In this document: piece after piece, positions 45,501 through 52,837 of the stretch
Layout: every line of letters begins with the position of its first letter
How positions within the stretch are numbered: the first letter of the stretch is position 1
Assembly (NCBI RefSeq): GCF_964033635.1
Contig: NZ_OZ035533.1
Location: forward strand, 1 to 64,000
Reading direction: 5' to 3'
DNA from: Chitinophaga sp. MM2321
GTDB taxonomy: Bacteria > Bacteroidota > Bacteroidia > Chitinophagales > Chitinophagaceae
DNA: 64,000 nucleotides
Translations under genes and position numbers: made by a program
Notes under the pieces: model-generated
What the model was told of the DNA's origin: nothing
Databases searched by the model: none
The model's input: only the letters and a program-made list of their open reading frames with translations

Positions 45501-45859
45501 AAGCTACAAAAGGATTAAGCGAGCCAGCCCAGGTGTTTTTCTACAATGATCAGAAGCCGGATACTATTTATTTTCAGGGCCTGGCTTTGCTGGAGTTAGG
45601 CAAAAAAGAGGAAGCCCGTCAACGTTTTAGTAAGCTGATCCAATATGGAGAAGCACATTTGAATGATGATATAAAGCTCGATTATTTTGCTGTTTCATTA
45701 CCCGATTTTCAAATTTTTGATGACGATCTGAATAAACGGAATCAAATACATTGTTTGTATTTGATAAAGCTTGGCCATGCAGGATTGGGAGAAAACGAAA
45801 AAGCGGAGAATTATTCCAAACTCCTTACTTCTCTTCACTTACCCATTGCAATCCTTTGA
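42554..45859 (+). CDS. DUF5107 protein with long TPR region
   Basis: 1101 residues, no signal peptide. The N-terminal about 340 residues are the DUF5107 domain, resembling a galactose-mutarotase-like beta-sandwich: YLKIMILPELGGRVQM, GPWISGGIEFNWPQHHRP, FLWWANPAVNVND and WTWGNGDFGKAWD. From about 480 to the end there are many TPR helix pairs, e.g. ALYNLGRCLQFQGRLDESFD and AHYYLGNFLYARKEYTDAIA. DUF5107 proteins occur beside sugar-porter genes in this phylum. A carbohydrate-binding or epimerising head on a protein-interaction scaffold is the likely design; the activity is not known. Confidence 0.87.
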   Translation: MKEVSIVEIWEEEVIIPTYPVGKPEKNPLFLEKRVYQGSSGTVYPNPVIEKIYDEKIEQKYRAVFLENKYLKIMILPELGGRVQMAFDKVKQRHFVYYNQVIKPALVGLTGPWISGGIEFNWPQHHRPSTYEPVDFRLKKNEDGSCTVWVNEVERMFGTKGMAGFTLYPDKAYLEVKAQLYNRTPFPQTFLWWANPAVNVNDDYQSVFPPDVNAVFDHGKRDVSDFPIATGTYYKVDYSPGTDISFYKNIPVPTSYMAVKSKYDFVGGYEHDSKGGLLHVANHHVSTGKKQWTWGNGDFGKAWDRNLTDEDGPYIELMTGMYCDNQPDFSWLMPHEEKSFVQYFMPYSEVGMVKNATKDALVNLTVKDGMATIICYTTALYEHALVQLKHGEVTLFEARIIISPECTFSTSIDIHSIPEHELSVILKTEHGKILVTYQPELYKEKAIPDAAVAATSPQDTTSIEQLYLTGLHIEQYRHATYCADDYYREALKREPGDVRCNNAMGLLLLRRGKFEAAENYFRKAIDTITQRNPNPYDGEALYNLGRCLQFQGRLDESFDVLYKAVWNAAWQDNGYFALAQIACAKNNFEEALELVDRSLIRNWHHHKARHLKVALLRKLNRGKEAMAVAEASLQIDGFNIGCYYEKYLLNKDINPGEAERWLQEIKTIQRKNIHNYIEYSLDYFWCGLYSEAVSFLQIGVDETAQAEQVYPMAVYFLGWFNVKMGNCTEAKAYFDRAARANPAGCFPNQVDALLALQTAIEYNAGDAKAHYYLGNFLYARKEYTDAIASWERSVELDGEFPTAHRNLALAYYNKSLQPDKALHALEKAFQLDTTDARVLMELDQLYKKINRPFAKRLALLEQYLDLVMSRDDLYLERITLYNSLGGYEQARQLIADRKFHPWEGGEGKVTGQFLFCHIALAKDALKVKDYKQALSFLACTDNYPHNLGEGKLPGIMENEIHYYKGCGYKGLGENEKATAWFEKATKGLSEPAQVFFYNDQKPDTIYFQGLALLELGKKEEARQRFSKLIQYGEAHLNDDIKLDYFAVSLPDFQIFDDDLNKRNQIHCLYLIKLGHAGLGENEKAENYSKLLTSLHLPIAIL

Positions 45860-45941
45860 TAAAAGTTGGAAGTTGGGTGTCCATATGTCCGGGTTTGAAG
45901 TAGAATATATAAAAGTGACGCTATATTTTATGCTAACAGAA

Positions 45942-45972
45942 TTTGGATTTGTGAATTTAATCCCTACATTTG
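45942..45972 (+). promoter_or_regulatory. Promoter of tRNA-Pro copy 2
   Basis: TTTG (45942-45945), 19 bases, TACATTTG (45965-45972). Shares TCCCTACATTTGCA with the copy-1 promoter, but has only a 35-base leader. Confidence 0.72.
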
Positions 45973-46007
45973 CATCCCGATTCACAGCACAATGCAATAT
46001 GTGATGA

Positions 46008-46081
46008 CGGGGCGTAGCGTAGCCCGGTATCGCGCCTGCTTTGGGAGCAGGAGGTCGCAGGTTCGAATCCTGCCGCCCCGA
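46008..46081 (+). tRNA. tRNA-Pro (anticodon TGG), copy 2
   Basis: CGGGGCG (46008-46014) pairs with CGCCCCG (46074-46080), A discriminator, loop TTTGGGA. It is a base-for-base duplicate of the gene at 39180, in the same orientation, 6.8 kb downstream. The flanking terminators differ. Confidence 0.97.
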
Positions 46082-46100
46082 CCATATTCTACACTTTTTT

Positions 46101-46128
46101 AAAAACCTGCTCTGGTAGCAGGTTTTTT
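46101..46128 (+). terminator. Terminator of tRNA-Pro copy 2
   Basis: AAAAACCTGCT (46101-46111), loop CTGGT, AGCAGGTTTTT (46117-46127). The CTCTGGTAG core recurs in the terminator at 51973. Confidence 0.92.
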
Positions 46129-46211
46129 CGTTTCAGGAATTGTCCAACAAGTATTAAATGATTCGTTACTCCATTGTTTACCAAGGAGATTGAGGTTCGG
46201 ATCCTGAGATC

Positions 46212-46775
46212 TCATGTTCCGGCATTTTTTGTTGGATGATAGATCAGGAGAACTACATTCTTGTCTAACTGTTGAAACCTGATAAATGCTAAATTGATAT
46301 TTATATATTCTAAAAAAAGCCGCTCACCAGTTCCTATAATGGCCGGATTGACCAATAATCGCAACTCATCAACCAGACCGCCTTCCAGCAAAGGTTTTAA
46401 AAGAGAAGAGCTTCCCTGCACCAGGATATATCCCCCATCCTCTCTTTTTAGTTTTTCAACTTCCCGGATAAAATCGTTGTTGAGAATAGTTGTATTTTCC
46501 CAAGGCGCCTTCTTAAGATTTGACGACACGACATATTTTTTCCCCCTGTTCAATTTGTCTGCAACGCCCTGCTCGTCATGTTTGAAAGAAGACCAGTAAG
46601 GATAAAGCATTTCATAGGTCTTTCTTCCATAGAGCATAATTTCGCAATTATTGATCGTGTCCTGAATGTAGTGTTGACGACTCGGGCTGTCAAATGGCAT
46701 CCACCATTTATTCATGGAATTTCCATCGAAAATACCGTCCAACGAAACCCATTGTGTAACTATTAGTTTTCGCAT
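46212..46775 (-). CDS. Dihydrofolate reductase-family protein (RibD C-terminal-like)
   Basis: 187 residues. N-terminal KLIVTQWVSLDGIFDG, then IMLYGRKTYEMLYPYW, YVVSSNLKK and GYILVQGSSSLLKPLL, with LRLLVNPAIIGTGERLF near the end. This is the order found in YwjB/YyaP-type members of the DHFR/RibD-C superfamily. They bind NADPH, and the reductase substrate is unknown. It is unlikely to be the true folate enzyme. It is followed on the same strand, upstream, by an AraC gene. Confidence 0.86.
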   Translation of the reverse strand: MRKLIVTQWVSLDGIFDGNSMNKWWMPFDSPSRQHYIQDTINNCEIMLYGRKTYEMLYPYWSSFKHDEQGVADKLNRGKKYVVSSNLKKAPWENTTILNNDFIREVEKLKREDGGYILVQGSSSLLKPLLEGGLVDELRLLVNPAIIGTGERLFLEYININLAFIRFQQLDKNVVLLIYHPTKNAGT

Positions 46776-46842
46776 GTCTTTTTTGAGACTAAGTTCTCTA
46801 TAATAATAATATCAAAATAGAACAAACCCGACAAAATGAATA

Positions 46843-47610
46843 CTACGATACTGTCTGGATAGAATTTAAATAATTCGTTGGTGTAATGTTGGTGAATTCT
46901 TTAAATGACCTGATATAGTGATTTTGATCTGCATAACCATTATCCAATGAAATATCTGACAATTTTTTAAAGCTCCGGTTGTTGAGTTGTTGAAATGATT
47001 TATTGAACTGAATAATTCTCCGGAACTGATTTGGCGAAACACCAATATATCTCTCAAACATCCGCTGAAAAGTCCTTTCCGTCAAACATAGTTCGTTCTG
47101 AATATGAACTAAAATATTTTTATCAGTGTTGTAACCAATTTTATCTACAGCGTATTTGATTATGGATTGGTCCACCCTGACCTTTGCTATCAAACCCGAT
47201 AAGAAATCATCAATTAAAGAGAGCATTTCATTTATTGTTCCTGCATTGAGTAATCGGTCTTGTAAGCCAGCGCCCATTGAAAGTAAATTAAAATCAATAG
47301 GATTATCTGTTAGTTCATTTGCTGCCGTAGCAAATAGTGAAGGCAATAAGTAGGGTTTCAGGAAGTATGCAATAAGTGTAAATTCGTTTTTGATAAACAG
47401 CTTATCTGGGCATACAGTCTGCCCAAAGAGCGTCAAATAGTTTGAGCCTGTACTCAATTGTCCCTTTTTAGTTTGAAAGAGAAGTGTGGGTGTCCCGTTG
47501 GCAAATAACGGCAGTTCAAATAAATTTGTACTTTGATGATTTTCAATGACAAGAATGCCCTGTACAAATTCTGAAACCCTTTCCGGTGGCGTTGGATAAG
47601 TTACTTTCAT
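46843..47610 (-). CDS. AraC-type helix-turn-helix regulator (DUF6597-like N-terminus)
   Basis: 255 residues. The N-terminal half (FVQGILVIENHQSTNLFELP, FANGTPTLLFQ, LFGQTVCPDKL) matches the DUF6597-type sensor region. The C-terminal AraC domain (about 160-250) has ERTFQRMFERYIGVSPNQFR and the second signature NGYADQNHYIRSFKEFTNIT. It lies 67 bases upstream of the DHFR-like gene on the same strand, so probably co-transcribed with it. Confidence 0.86.
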   Translation of the reverse strand: MKVTYPTPPERVSEFVQGILVIENHQSTNLFELPLFANGTPTLLFQTKKGQLSTGSNYLTLFGQTVCPDKLFIKNEFTLIAYFLKPYLLPSLFATAANELTDNPIDFNLLSMGAGLQDRLLNAGTINEMLSLIDDFLSGLIAKVRVDQSIIKYAVDKIGYNTDKNILVHIQNELCLTERTFQRMFERYIGVSPNQFRRIIQFNKSFQQLNNRSFKKLSDISLDNGYADQNHYIRSFKEFTNITPTNYLNSIQTVS

Positions 47611-47670
47611 TTTTTGCTTTCTTGATTGTCACCATGTGTGCTTCAACAGCACTCACCTGATTGCATGTTA

Positions 47671-47681
47671 AATATAACAAA
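47671..47681 (-). promoter_or_regulatory. TTTGTTATATT motif, copy 2
   Basis: Minus-strand TTTGTTATATT, 60 bases before the ATG at 47610. Followed by TAACATGC. Confidence 0.4.
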
Positions 47682-47751
47682 AAGGAGCCTTATCTTAACT
47701 ACTTGCACACTTCTATGCTACGTTATCAGTCGACTGCTGCCAAACCGTTTG

Positions 47752-47970
47752 TTAGCGATTCGTTTCGTCATTTACATATTCCAAAATGTCGCCCGGTTGG
47801 CAACCTAATGCTTTACAAATTGCGTCTAATGTGCTAAAACGAATTGCTTTCGCCTTCCCTGTCTTTAAAATTGAAAGGTTAGATAATGTCAAATCAACTC
47901 TTTCCGAAAGTTCATTTAGAGAGATTTTTCGCTTTGCCATCATCACGTCTAAGTTTACAATAATTGGCAT
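47752..47970 (-). CDS. Small XRE/YozG-type HTH regulator
   Basis: 72 residues, a lone Cro/CI-type helix-turn-helix: MMAKRKISLNELSERVDLTL followed by SNLSILKTGKAKAIRFSTLD and ALGCQPGDILEY. YozG-like regulators of this size are normally paired with a DUF2975 membrane protein, and that gene lies three bases upstream here. The pair is likely autoregulatory. Confidence 0.92.
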   Translation of the reverse strand: MPIIVNLDVMMAKRKISLNELSERVDLTLSNLSILKTGKAKAIRFSTLDAICKALGCQPGDILEYVNDETNR

Positions 47971-47973
47971 AGC

Positions 47974-48453
47974 TTAAATTGTTAAGTCATTTTCAGATTT
48001 CATATCTATGGCATTTTGCAATATTTTTTCAAATATTGCCGCTGCAGTTGCAATTACGATAGAAACAAAAGTAGTCACGATACAAATGGCAAGAAAACCT
48101 GCAGGGTCGTCATCTTTATTATGGGCTATCCTTATGTATAGTCCTGCTGCCACAATTAAAACACCTAGTACGATTGCACAATACTTTATGCTCCTTAAGG
48201 TCTTAACAGCATTTGATGAGAATACTTTGTTTTGTCCGATATATCCAAGTAATTTGAACGCCTTGTATAGCGCAACAAAAAAAGCGATTGATGTTGCATA
48301 TCCATACAAAATGAACGGGTCAAAGTAAATGCTAAACAAGTCTAAATTTGCGGCTCTTCCTTCAGTTAAGGGAAATCGAATCAAAATGGTAAGCGCCACA
48401 ATGCCTATAAGCACGATGACTGCCTGAAGAAATATTATTGAAATTCTTTTCAT
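47974..48453 (-). CDS. DUF2975 membrane protein
   Basis: 159 residues, four hydrophobic helices: ISIIFLQAVIVLIGIVALTI, ILYGYATSIAFFVALYKAF, YCAIVLGVLIVAAGLYI and FLAICIVTTFVSIVIATAAA. DUF2975 proteins of unknown role almost always travel with a YozG-type regulator, as here. It may act as a membrane sensor that controls that regulator. Two AT-rich repeats upstream look like the operator. Confidence 0.9.
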   Translation of the reverse strand: MKRISIIFLQAVIVLIGIVALTILIRFPLTEGRAANLDLFSIYFDPFILYGYATSIAFFVALYKAFKLLGYIGQNKVFSSNAVKTLRSIKYCAIVLGVLIVAAGLYIRIAHNKDDDPAGFLAICIVTTFVSIVIATAAAIFEKILQNAIDMKSENDLTI

Positions 48454-48489
48454 AATGATTTTATGAATTTTGGATTGTGCCGTAAAAAT

Positions 48490-48522
48490 AATAAATATTT
48501 ATTGATAAACAATAAATATTTA
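48490..48522. repeat. Two AATAAATATTTA repeats, 21 bp apart (operator candidate)
   Basis: AATAAATATTTA at 48490-48501 and again at 48511-48522, 37-69 bases before the DUF2975 start. Each copy is nearly palindromic, and the 21-bp period (two helical turns) would place two dimers on one face of the DNA. Confidence 0.55.
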
Positions 48523-48532
48523 GCGTTTTTTT

Positions 48533-48631
48533 GAAAATATTGGGAAAGCAAAGATTAACAAGGCTATCGGTATGCATGCTTTGCGCCATAGCTATGCCAC
48601 GTATCTTCATGAGTACGGTACAGACATTTTG
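48533..48631 (+). pseudogene. Tyrosine recombinase (integrase) C-terminal remnant
   Basis: The translated fragment INKAIGMHALRHSYATYLHE followed by YGTDIL carries the conserved catalytic H-x-L-R-H-S-x-A-T box of phage/IS-type integrases. Upstream there is a stop in frame, and downstream the frame leaves the family before the expected LGH and Y-x-H boxes. So only about 33 residues survive. The active-site arginine and histidine are present, but the nucleophile tyrosine is lost. Confidence 0.75.
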
Positions 48632-48668
48632 CGTTTAGGTTTATCGTCTTGGTATGAAGGATTTGTCT

Positions 48669-49367
48669 TCAACAGATCAACAACAATCTATTCTGTCCGG
48701 ATTTTTCCTTTGGTGCACGATGAAGGCAAGGAGGAACTTGACTTTCAGGATGATCAACCGCCAACCTCCATAGGTTACCAAGACCTAAGCTTATCGGACG
48801 TGCATCAGGTTTAGCCTGATAATGTAGATCAAAGAAATGGTCACTTAAGAATGATTCAAAACCTTCATCTGCTCCATGATATATTTTTTTGAGTGCATCA
48901 CGTATTTCTGGAATAAGTACTTTCTTTTTGCCTTGTGAATTTGGTAGTATTTCACTCGACTCGCCATCGTAGGTACATAAAAAGGTATCGGTTGGTATGG
49001 GAGAGCGATCTACATGAAAAGAATAAACATCGGTTGGAAAAAACGGGTAGGTATCATCCCGATCATAGTATTTGATCACATTAAGGACTGGCGATGCGCC
49101 ATGGGCTTTCAATATCTTCAGGTCATTTAACAGAATTTCACGGGCAAGTTGCCCTTGTTCACTCAACTGAAGTTCACAAAGGTCCTCCTGTTCAATTACC
49201 GTTATATTTCCGCTTAGCTCTACCTTTTTAACAATCTCAGAAAAATCACCTGTTAGTTTACGAGTCCAGCAAATCGCATTAATTTCTCCATTAAATGGCG
49301 TAGAAACAAGGTCTTGAAAATTCGTGACACAGTGAATATGTTTCTCAGCATGAGATAAATCTATCAT
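48669..49367 (-). CDS. DUF1826-like protein, possible Fe(II)/2OG-type fold
   Basis: 232 residues from ATG 49367. The N-terminal part is poorly conserved. The C-terminal half has FHVDRS (a possible H-x-D iron pair), FLCTYDG, and a late CLHRAPKE followed by RLLLI, an H...R arrangement seen in 2-oxoglutarate oxygenase-like beta-barrels and in DUF1826 proteins. Activity is unproven. It faces the integrase remnant and sits in the presumed mobile segment, so it may be cargo. Confidence 0.6.
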   Translation of the reverse strand: MIDLSHAEKHIHCVTNFQDLVSTPFNGEINAICWTRKLTGDFSEIVKKVELSGNITVIEQEDLCELQLSEQGQLAREILLNDLKILKAHGASPVLNVIKYYDRDDTYPFFPTDVYSFHVDRSPIPTDTFLCTYDGESSEILPNSQGKKKVLIPEIRDALKKIYHGADEGFESFLSDHFFDLHYQAKPDARPISLGLGNLWRLAVDHPESQVPPCLHRAPKEKSGQNRLLLIC

Positions 49368-49460
49368 GATAGTTAATATAAATATAAAACCATTTGACAA
49401 CGAAGTACCGCTATTTTCGTTTACAACTGAAATTTTTCAATAGCCGTCAAATCCTCCATA

Positions 49461-49492
49461 AACTGGTTCGAAATGTATCCAGTTGCCCCGAC
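49461..49492 (+). other. tRNA 3'-end-like fragment
   Basis: ACTGGTTCGAA, then an extra ATGTA-like insertion, then TCCAGT-T-GCCCCGAC. GGTTCGAA, TCC and GCCCCGAC appear in the same order as in the tRNA-Pro 3' end. The CTGG/CCAG T-stem still pairs. No matching 5' half is found upstream. It is followed at once by a terminator, as true tRNA genes here are. It may be a decayed attachment site. Confidence 0.3.
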
Positions 49493-49534
49493 AAAAAACC
49501 TTTGAATCATAAATTCAAAGGGTTTTTTGTTTTT
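49493..49534 (+). terminator. Plus-strand terminator with no plus-strand gene upstream
   Basis: CCTTTGAAT (49499-49507), loop CATAA, ATTCAAAGG (49513-49521), then T residues. The only sequence it could serve on the plus strand is the tRNA-like fragment. Confidence 0.75.
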
Positions 49535-49549
49535 GACCTGGACGAAAAG

Positions 49550-49560
49550 TTTGTTATATT
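49550..49560 (+). promoter_or_regulatory. TTTGTTATATT motif, copy 3
   Basis: TTTGTTATATT, 42 bases before the TlpA start. The TATATTAT part lies 19 bases after a TTTTTG (ending about 49535), so it may be the -7 element of a normal promoter. Confidence 0.45.
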
Positions 49561-49601
49561 ATGAAATAATTGTACTTAGCTGTCAAATCTAACCCAATAA
49601 A

Positions 49602-50354
49602 ATGAAAACAATAGTCCTTGTACTTTTGGTGCTTTTATCTCAGAAAAGCTTCTCTCAACAGAATGTATACACTTTCAATAATGATAACCTTTTAAGTGAA
49701 TCTGAAATAAAGCTGGGCTTCGAATCAACAAAAAAAAACTTGCCATTATCCTATGTATTGACACCCGTAATCTATCATAAAGCGGTTAAAAATGATACGA
49801 TTATCAATTATGTTACCTTTGCAATAAATCAGAAAATTGCAGGGCAGGAAACACCCGGTTTCAATTTTGTATACAAACAGGATTCCACTTTTTTACTCTT
49901 AAATAAGAAGCTCCCTGATTTCAAATTAAAGGAATTGGCTGGAAATGAAGTTTCATCTGTTCAACTTTTAGGAAAGCCTACACTCATAAACTTCTGGGCT
50001 ATCTATTGTGGGCCGTGTATTGCGGAAATGCCCCAATTGAGTAAGCTCAAAGAGAAATATAAGGATAGAATGAACTTTATTTCTATTACAGAAAATAGTG
50101 CAACAGACGATAATTTAAAAGACTTCTTAAAGGATAAAAATTTTAATTTCCAGGTGCTGGAAAACGGGGAAGCATATAAAAGAGAGCTTAAAATTGGAGC
50201 ATTGCCAAAAAACCTTTTCCTTGATAAGGATGGAGTGCTAAAATATATACAGGGGAATTATCCCATAAGAGAGAATTCAATCCTAATAGATATTGATGAC
50301 AAAACCAACTTCTTTACTAAAATCATCGAGGAACTTATCGAAGACACTAAGTAA
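49602..50354 (+). CDS. TlpA-like periplasmic thioredoxin-fold protein
   Basis: 250 residues with a signal peptide ending near KSFSQQ. The thioredoxin-like domain (about 100-245) has NFWAIYCGPCIAEMPQL with redox pair C136 and C139, and the cis-proline region IGALPKNLFLDKDG. It probably reduces or forms disulfides in exported proteins; the N-terminal about 90 residues are a separate region without a known motif. It is followed by a second TlpA-like gene. Confidence 0.87.
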   Translation: MKTIVLVLLVLLSQKSFSQQNVYTFNNDNLLSESEIKLGFESTKKNLPLSYVLTPVIYHKAVKNDTIINYVTFAINQKIAGQETPGFNFVYKQDSTFLLLNKKLPDFKLKELAGNEVSSVQLLGKPTLINFWAIYCGPCIAEMPQLSKLKEKYKDRMNFISITENSATDDNLKDFLKDKNFNFQVLENGEAYKRELKIGALPKNLFLDKDGVLKYIQGNYPIRENSILIDIDDKTNFFTKIIEELIEDTK

Positions 50355-50489
50355 CTATAAAGGGCTAATTGAACTTTCTAATTGCTATTGCTTTTTTAGA
50401 AGACAGCACCAGCCTCTCTAAAACGCTGCAAGATCAATGCATTCCTCAATAACTAAGCACAAAGCTTTAACTATTAATTGTCGCTCTTT

Positions 50490-51926
50490 ATGAAACTAAT
50501 ACCCTTCCTGTGTGCTATCCTGATCACGGTTAGTTGCTTTGCTCAGAAAAACAGTAGCTTTCTGCTTAAAGGCAATGTGAAGAATTTTGGAAACACTTTT
50601 TTTGAACTGACCACTACCGGCTATTTTAACCATACCGTGAACCCGGTATCGGTGGATAAAAAAGGTAATTTTTCCAGCAACATCTATATAGACGGTATTC
50701 AGGATATTTATTTGTATTTGAATAATGATGCTATCCCCTTTTTTGCGGTCCCTGGCGATACTATAGAAGTTAGTTGGGATCAACAGCATTTTAAGAATAC
50801 CTTCAAAATCAATAGTCCTTCAGCGGAACGGGCCCAGGACCTGGCCATCGTGATGGCGATCTACAACAACAGGAGGCAACCTTTTCTTGATCTTTACAAG
50901 AAGCTTAATGAATCAAAAGAGCTGGCAGATTCATCTAAATACAGGTTAATCAACGATTCTTATAATGCGGAATTGAACATCATATTTAGTGTTCCACATA
51001 CCCCTTATAGTTCCACTAAGATTTTTTACGATGCTTATTTTAAACATGCTGAACTATTAAGGTCACATAAAAATCTGCTGAGTGTTTATAAACTAAAATC
51101 AGACGACCGCTACTCCATTCCTGAGTATGCTAAATTTGACCATACCTTTCTAGCGGAAGATATTTTTATGCAATCGGACAGCTATCGCAGATTTCTTTTT
51201 GACTATATACGATTTTACAAACCTTTTAAATCCAGCAGGGCATTAAAAGGTAATAGTGTTCCATTTAATCCTACAAAAAGCGATTACCTTTCCGGACAGG
51301 CATTTTTAACGGTCATTCCTATCAGAGACTGGTTTTCAGCCAAAACAATAATGTCCGGTTTTGAACACTATGATTTTAAAGATGTCAAGGCAGTCTACGA
51401 CGATTATTTGGTGCAAGGTAGTACGCCAGCTTATCTTGATACGATAAAGGCATTTTATAGCAAAATCAGTAAGTTAGCGCCGGGGCAACCTGCACCTGCA
51501 TTTACACTGAAAGATCCGGAAGGCAAATCCGTTTTATTAAGTGATTTCAAAGGTAAATTAGTTTACATCGACTTCTGGGGCGTGTATTGTGGTCCTTGCA
51601 TTGGCGATATCAGGGACAGCGGAGGAAAAGTGCATGAGAAATATAAAGACAAAGATGTCGCATTTTTAAATATTTGCGTGGATGAAGAGGGTAGTATCTG
51701 GACCAATAAGATAAAGGAATTAAAACTTGAAGGAGTAAATCTTGTTGCGAAGGGTTGGGTCAATAATCAAGTTTGTAAAGACTATGGCATCAATGGTATT
51801 CCACATTATGTGTTAATCGACAAAAATGGCAAAATCGTTAACAATAACGCGCCGGGACTATACCAACTGGCAGCCGATGGCGTAAATGCGTTGGACAAAG
51901 CATTGGAAAGTGAAGAAAGCAAATAG
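50490..51926 (+). CDS. Large TlpA/ResA-like thiol-disulfide oxidoreductase
   Basis: 478 residues from ATG 50490; a TTG lies 12 bases upstream. Signal peptide FLCAILITVSCFAQ. The N-terminal about 310 residues include a DUF4369-like start (SFLLKGNVKNFGNTFFELTT) and an all-helical middle. The C-terminal thioredoxin domain has YIDFWGVYCGPCIGDI with C367 and C370 and GINGIPHYVLIDKNG with the cis-proline. It is a probable reductant for c-type cytochrome or secreted-protein thiols. Confidence 0.88.
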   Translation: MKLIPFLCAILITVSCFAQKNSSFLLKGNVKNFGNTFFELTTTGYFNHTVNPVSVDKKGNFSSNIYIDGIQDIYLYLNNDAIPFFAVPGDTIEVSWDQQHFKNTFKINSPSAERAQDLAIVMAIYNNRRQPFLDLYKKLNESKELADSSKYRLINDSYNAELNIIFSVPHTPYSSTKIFYDAYFKHAELLRSHKNLLSVYKLKSDDRYSIPEYAKFDHTFLAEDIFMQSDSYRRFLFDYIRFYKPFKSSRALKGNSVPFNPTKSDYLSGQAFLTVIPIRDWFSAKTIMSGFEHYDFKDVKAVYDDYLVQGSTPAYLDTIKAFYSKISKLAPGQPAPAFTLKDPEGKSVLLSDFKGKLVYIDFWGVYCGPCIGDIRDSGGKVHEKYKDKDVAFLNICVDEEGSIWTNKIKELKLEGVNLVAKGWVNNQVCKDYGINGIPHYVLIDKNGKIVNNNAPGLYQLAADGVNALDKALESEESK

Positions 51927-51972
51927 GCATAGCATAAGCTCGGATTTTGTATGGGCAAGACGATAATAATTT

Positions 51973-52003
51973 AAAACCCCCTCTGGTAGCGGGCTTGTTT
52001 TTT
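51973..52003 (+). terminator. Imperfect terminator after the second TlpA gene
   Basis: CCCcCT (51977-51982) pairs with AGcGGG (51988-51993), one mismatch, loop CTGGT, then a T-tract. It shares the CTCTGGTAGC core with the tRNA-Pro-2 terminator. The 180 bases that follow hold no supported gene. Confidence 0.5.
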
Positions 52004-52183
52004 CATGACCTCCAGAATATTTTGCAGGCTTGGTCGCAAATACCCCGTTAGATTGTCTTGTTTAGCCCCCGTCAGAATCAAATTTTCCTACCATCTTTGT
52101 AATGCTGAAGTTAACAGACAAAATAAATAACAACGTAAGTGGAGCAGCTACCACTGTAAAAACGGGCGGAACCGAAAAGCCAG

Positions 52184-52660
52184 ATGAGTAGGAAACAAAA
52201 AAATGATTTTATGTCAGATAATAGCATTTCATTACACAGAGTTCTTAAAGCGTCTCCGGAAAAGGTATACCGCGCATTCACGGAAGCCCTGGCAATTGCT
52301 TCATGGCTTCCTCCATATGGCTTTCTTTGTACCGTCCATGAAATGACAGTAGAGATAGGAGGTTCCTTTAAAATGTCGTTTCATAATTTTTCCACCGGTA
52401 ATGGCCATTCATTCGGTGGAAAATACATTGAACTCAAACCCAATGAGTTTCTGAAGTATACCGATAAATTTGATGATCCTAATCTTCCGGGTGAGATGAT
52501 CACTTCTGTTTGGCTTCGGAAAACTTTAGTGGGGACAGAAATAAAAATTACGCAGGAAGGAATTCCCGCTGTTATACCAGCAGAAATGTGCTATTTAGGC
52601 TGGCAGGAATCGCTGGAGAAATTGGCTAAGCTGGTAGAACCGGAGATACCAGATGCCTGA
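52184..52660 (+). CDS. SRPBCC / AHSA1-type lipid- or ligand-binding protein
   Basis: 158 residues; ATG 52211 (MSDNSISLHRV), where the domain begins, is an equally good start. Hallmarks: LHRVLKASPEKVYRAFTE, WLPPYGF, GGSFKMSFHNFSTGNGHSFG, FLKYTDKFDD, and the end motif GWQESLEKLAKLVE. AHSA1/START-like hydrophobic-pocket proteins of this type are common beside regulators; the ligand is unknown. Confidence 0.88.
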   Translation: MSRKQKNDFMSDNSISLHRVLKASPEKVYRAFTEALAIASWLPPYGFLCTVHEMTVEIGGSFKMSFHNFSTGNGHSFGGKYIELKPNEFLKYTDKFDDPNLPGEMITSVWLRKTLVGTEIKITQEGIPAVIPAEMCYLGWQESLEKLAKLVEPEIPDA

Positions 52661-52717
52661 TCCTTTCTTAAATCTATTAGGAAAAGGTCAGAAATTGTAT
52701 AGAGAAGACGACTGAAC

Positions 52718-52757
52718 AGGACAAGCTGGAATTATTTCCATCTTGTCCTTTTTTTTT
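52718..52757 (+). terminator. Terminator after the SRPBCC gene
   Basis: AGGACAAGCTGGAA (52718-52731) with TTCCATCTTGTCCT (52736-52749), one mismatch, loop TTAT, then a T-run. A second small hairpin (CCTTTCTTA/TAGGAAAGG) precedes it at about 52661-52685. Confidence 0.88.
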
Positions 52758-52837
52758 CGCTATTCTTGTATTATGCCTGTCAGTATACCACAATCATATA
52801 AAAAGGCTGCCAACCTTTATAAAATGAACTGATAGTT

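Noticed and set aside
46180..46212. GGTTCGGATCC, resembling a second tRNA T-arm
   Set aside because: The invariant A of the T-loop is replaced, flanking stems do not pair well, and no acceptor match exists. Probably chance.
52102..52191. 29-codon frame overlapping the SRPBCC start
   Set aside because: It ends in GATGAGTAG over the next ATG, which could mean coupling, but it is short and has no other support.
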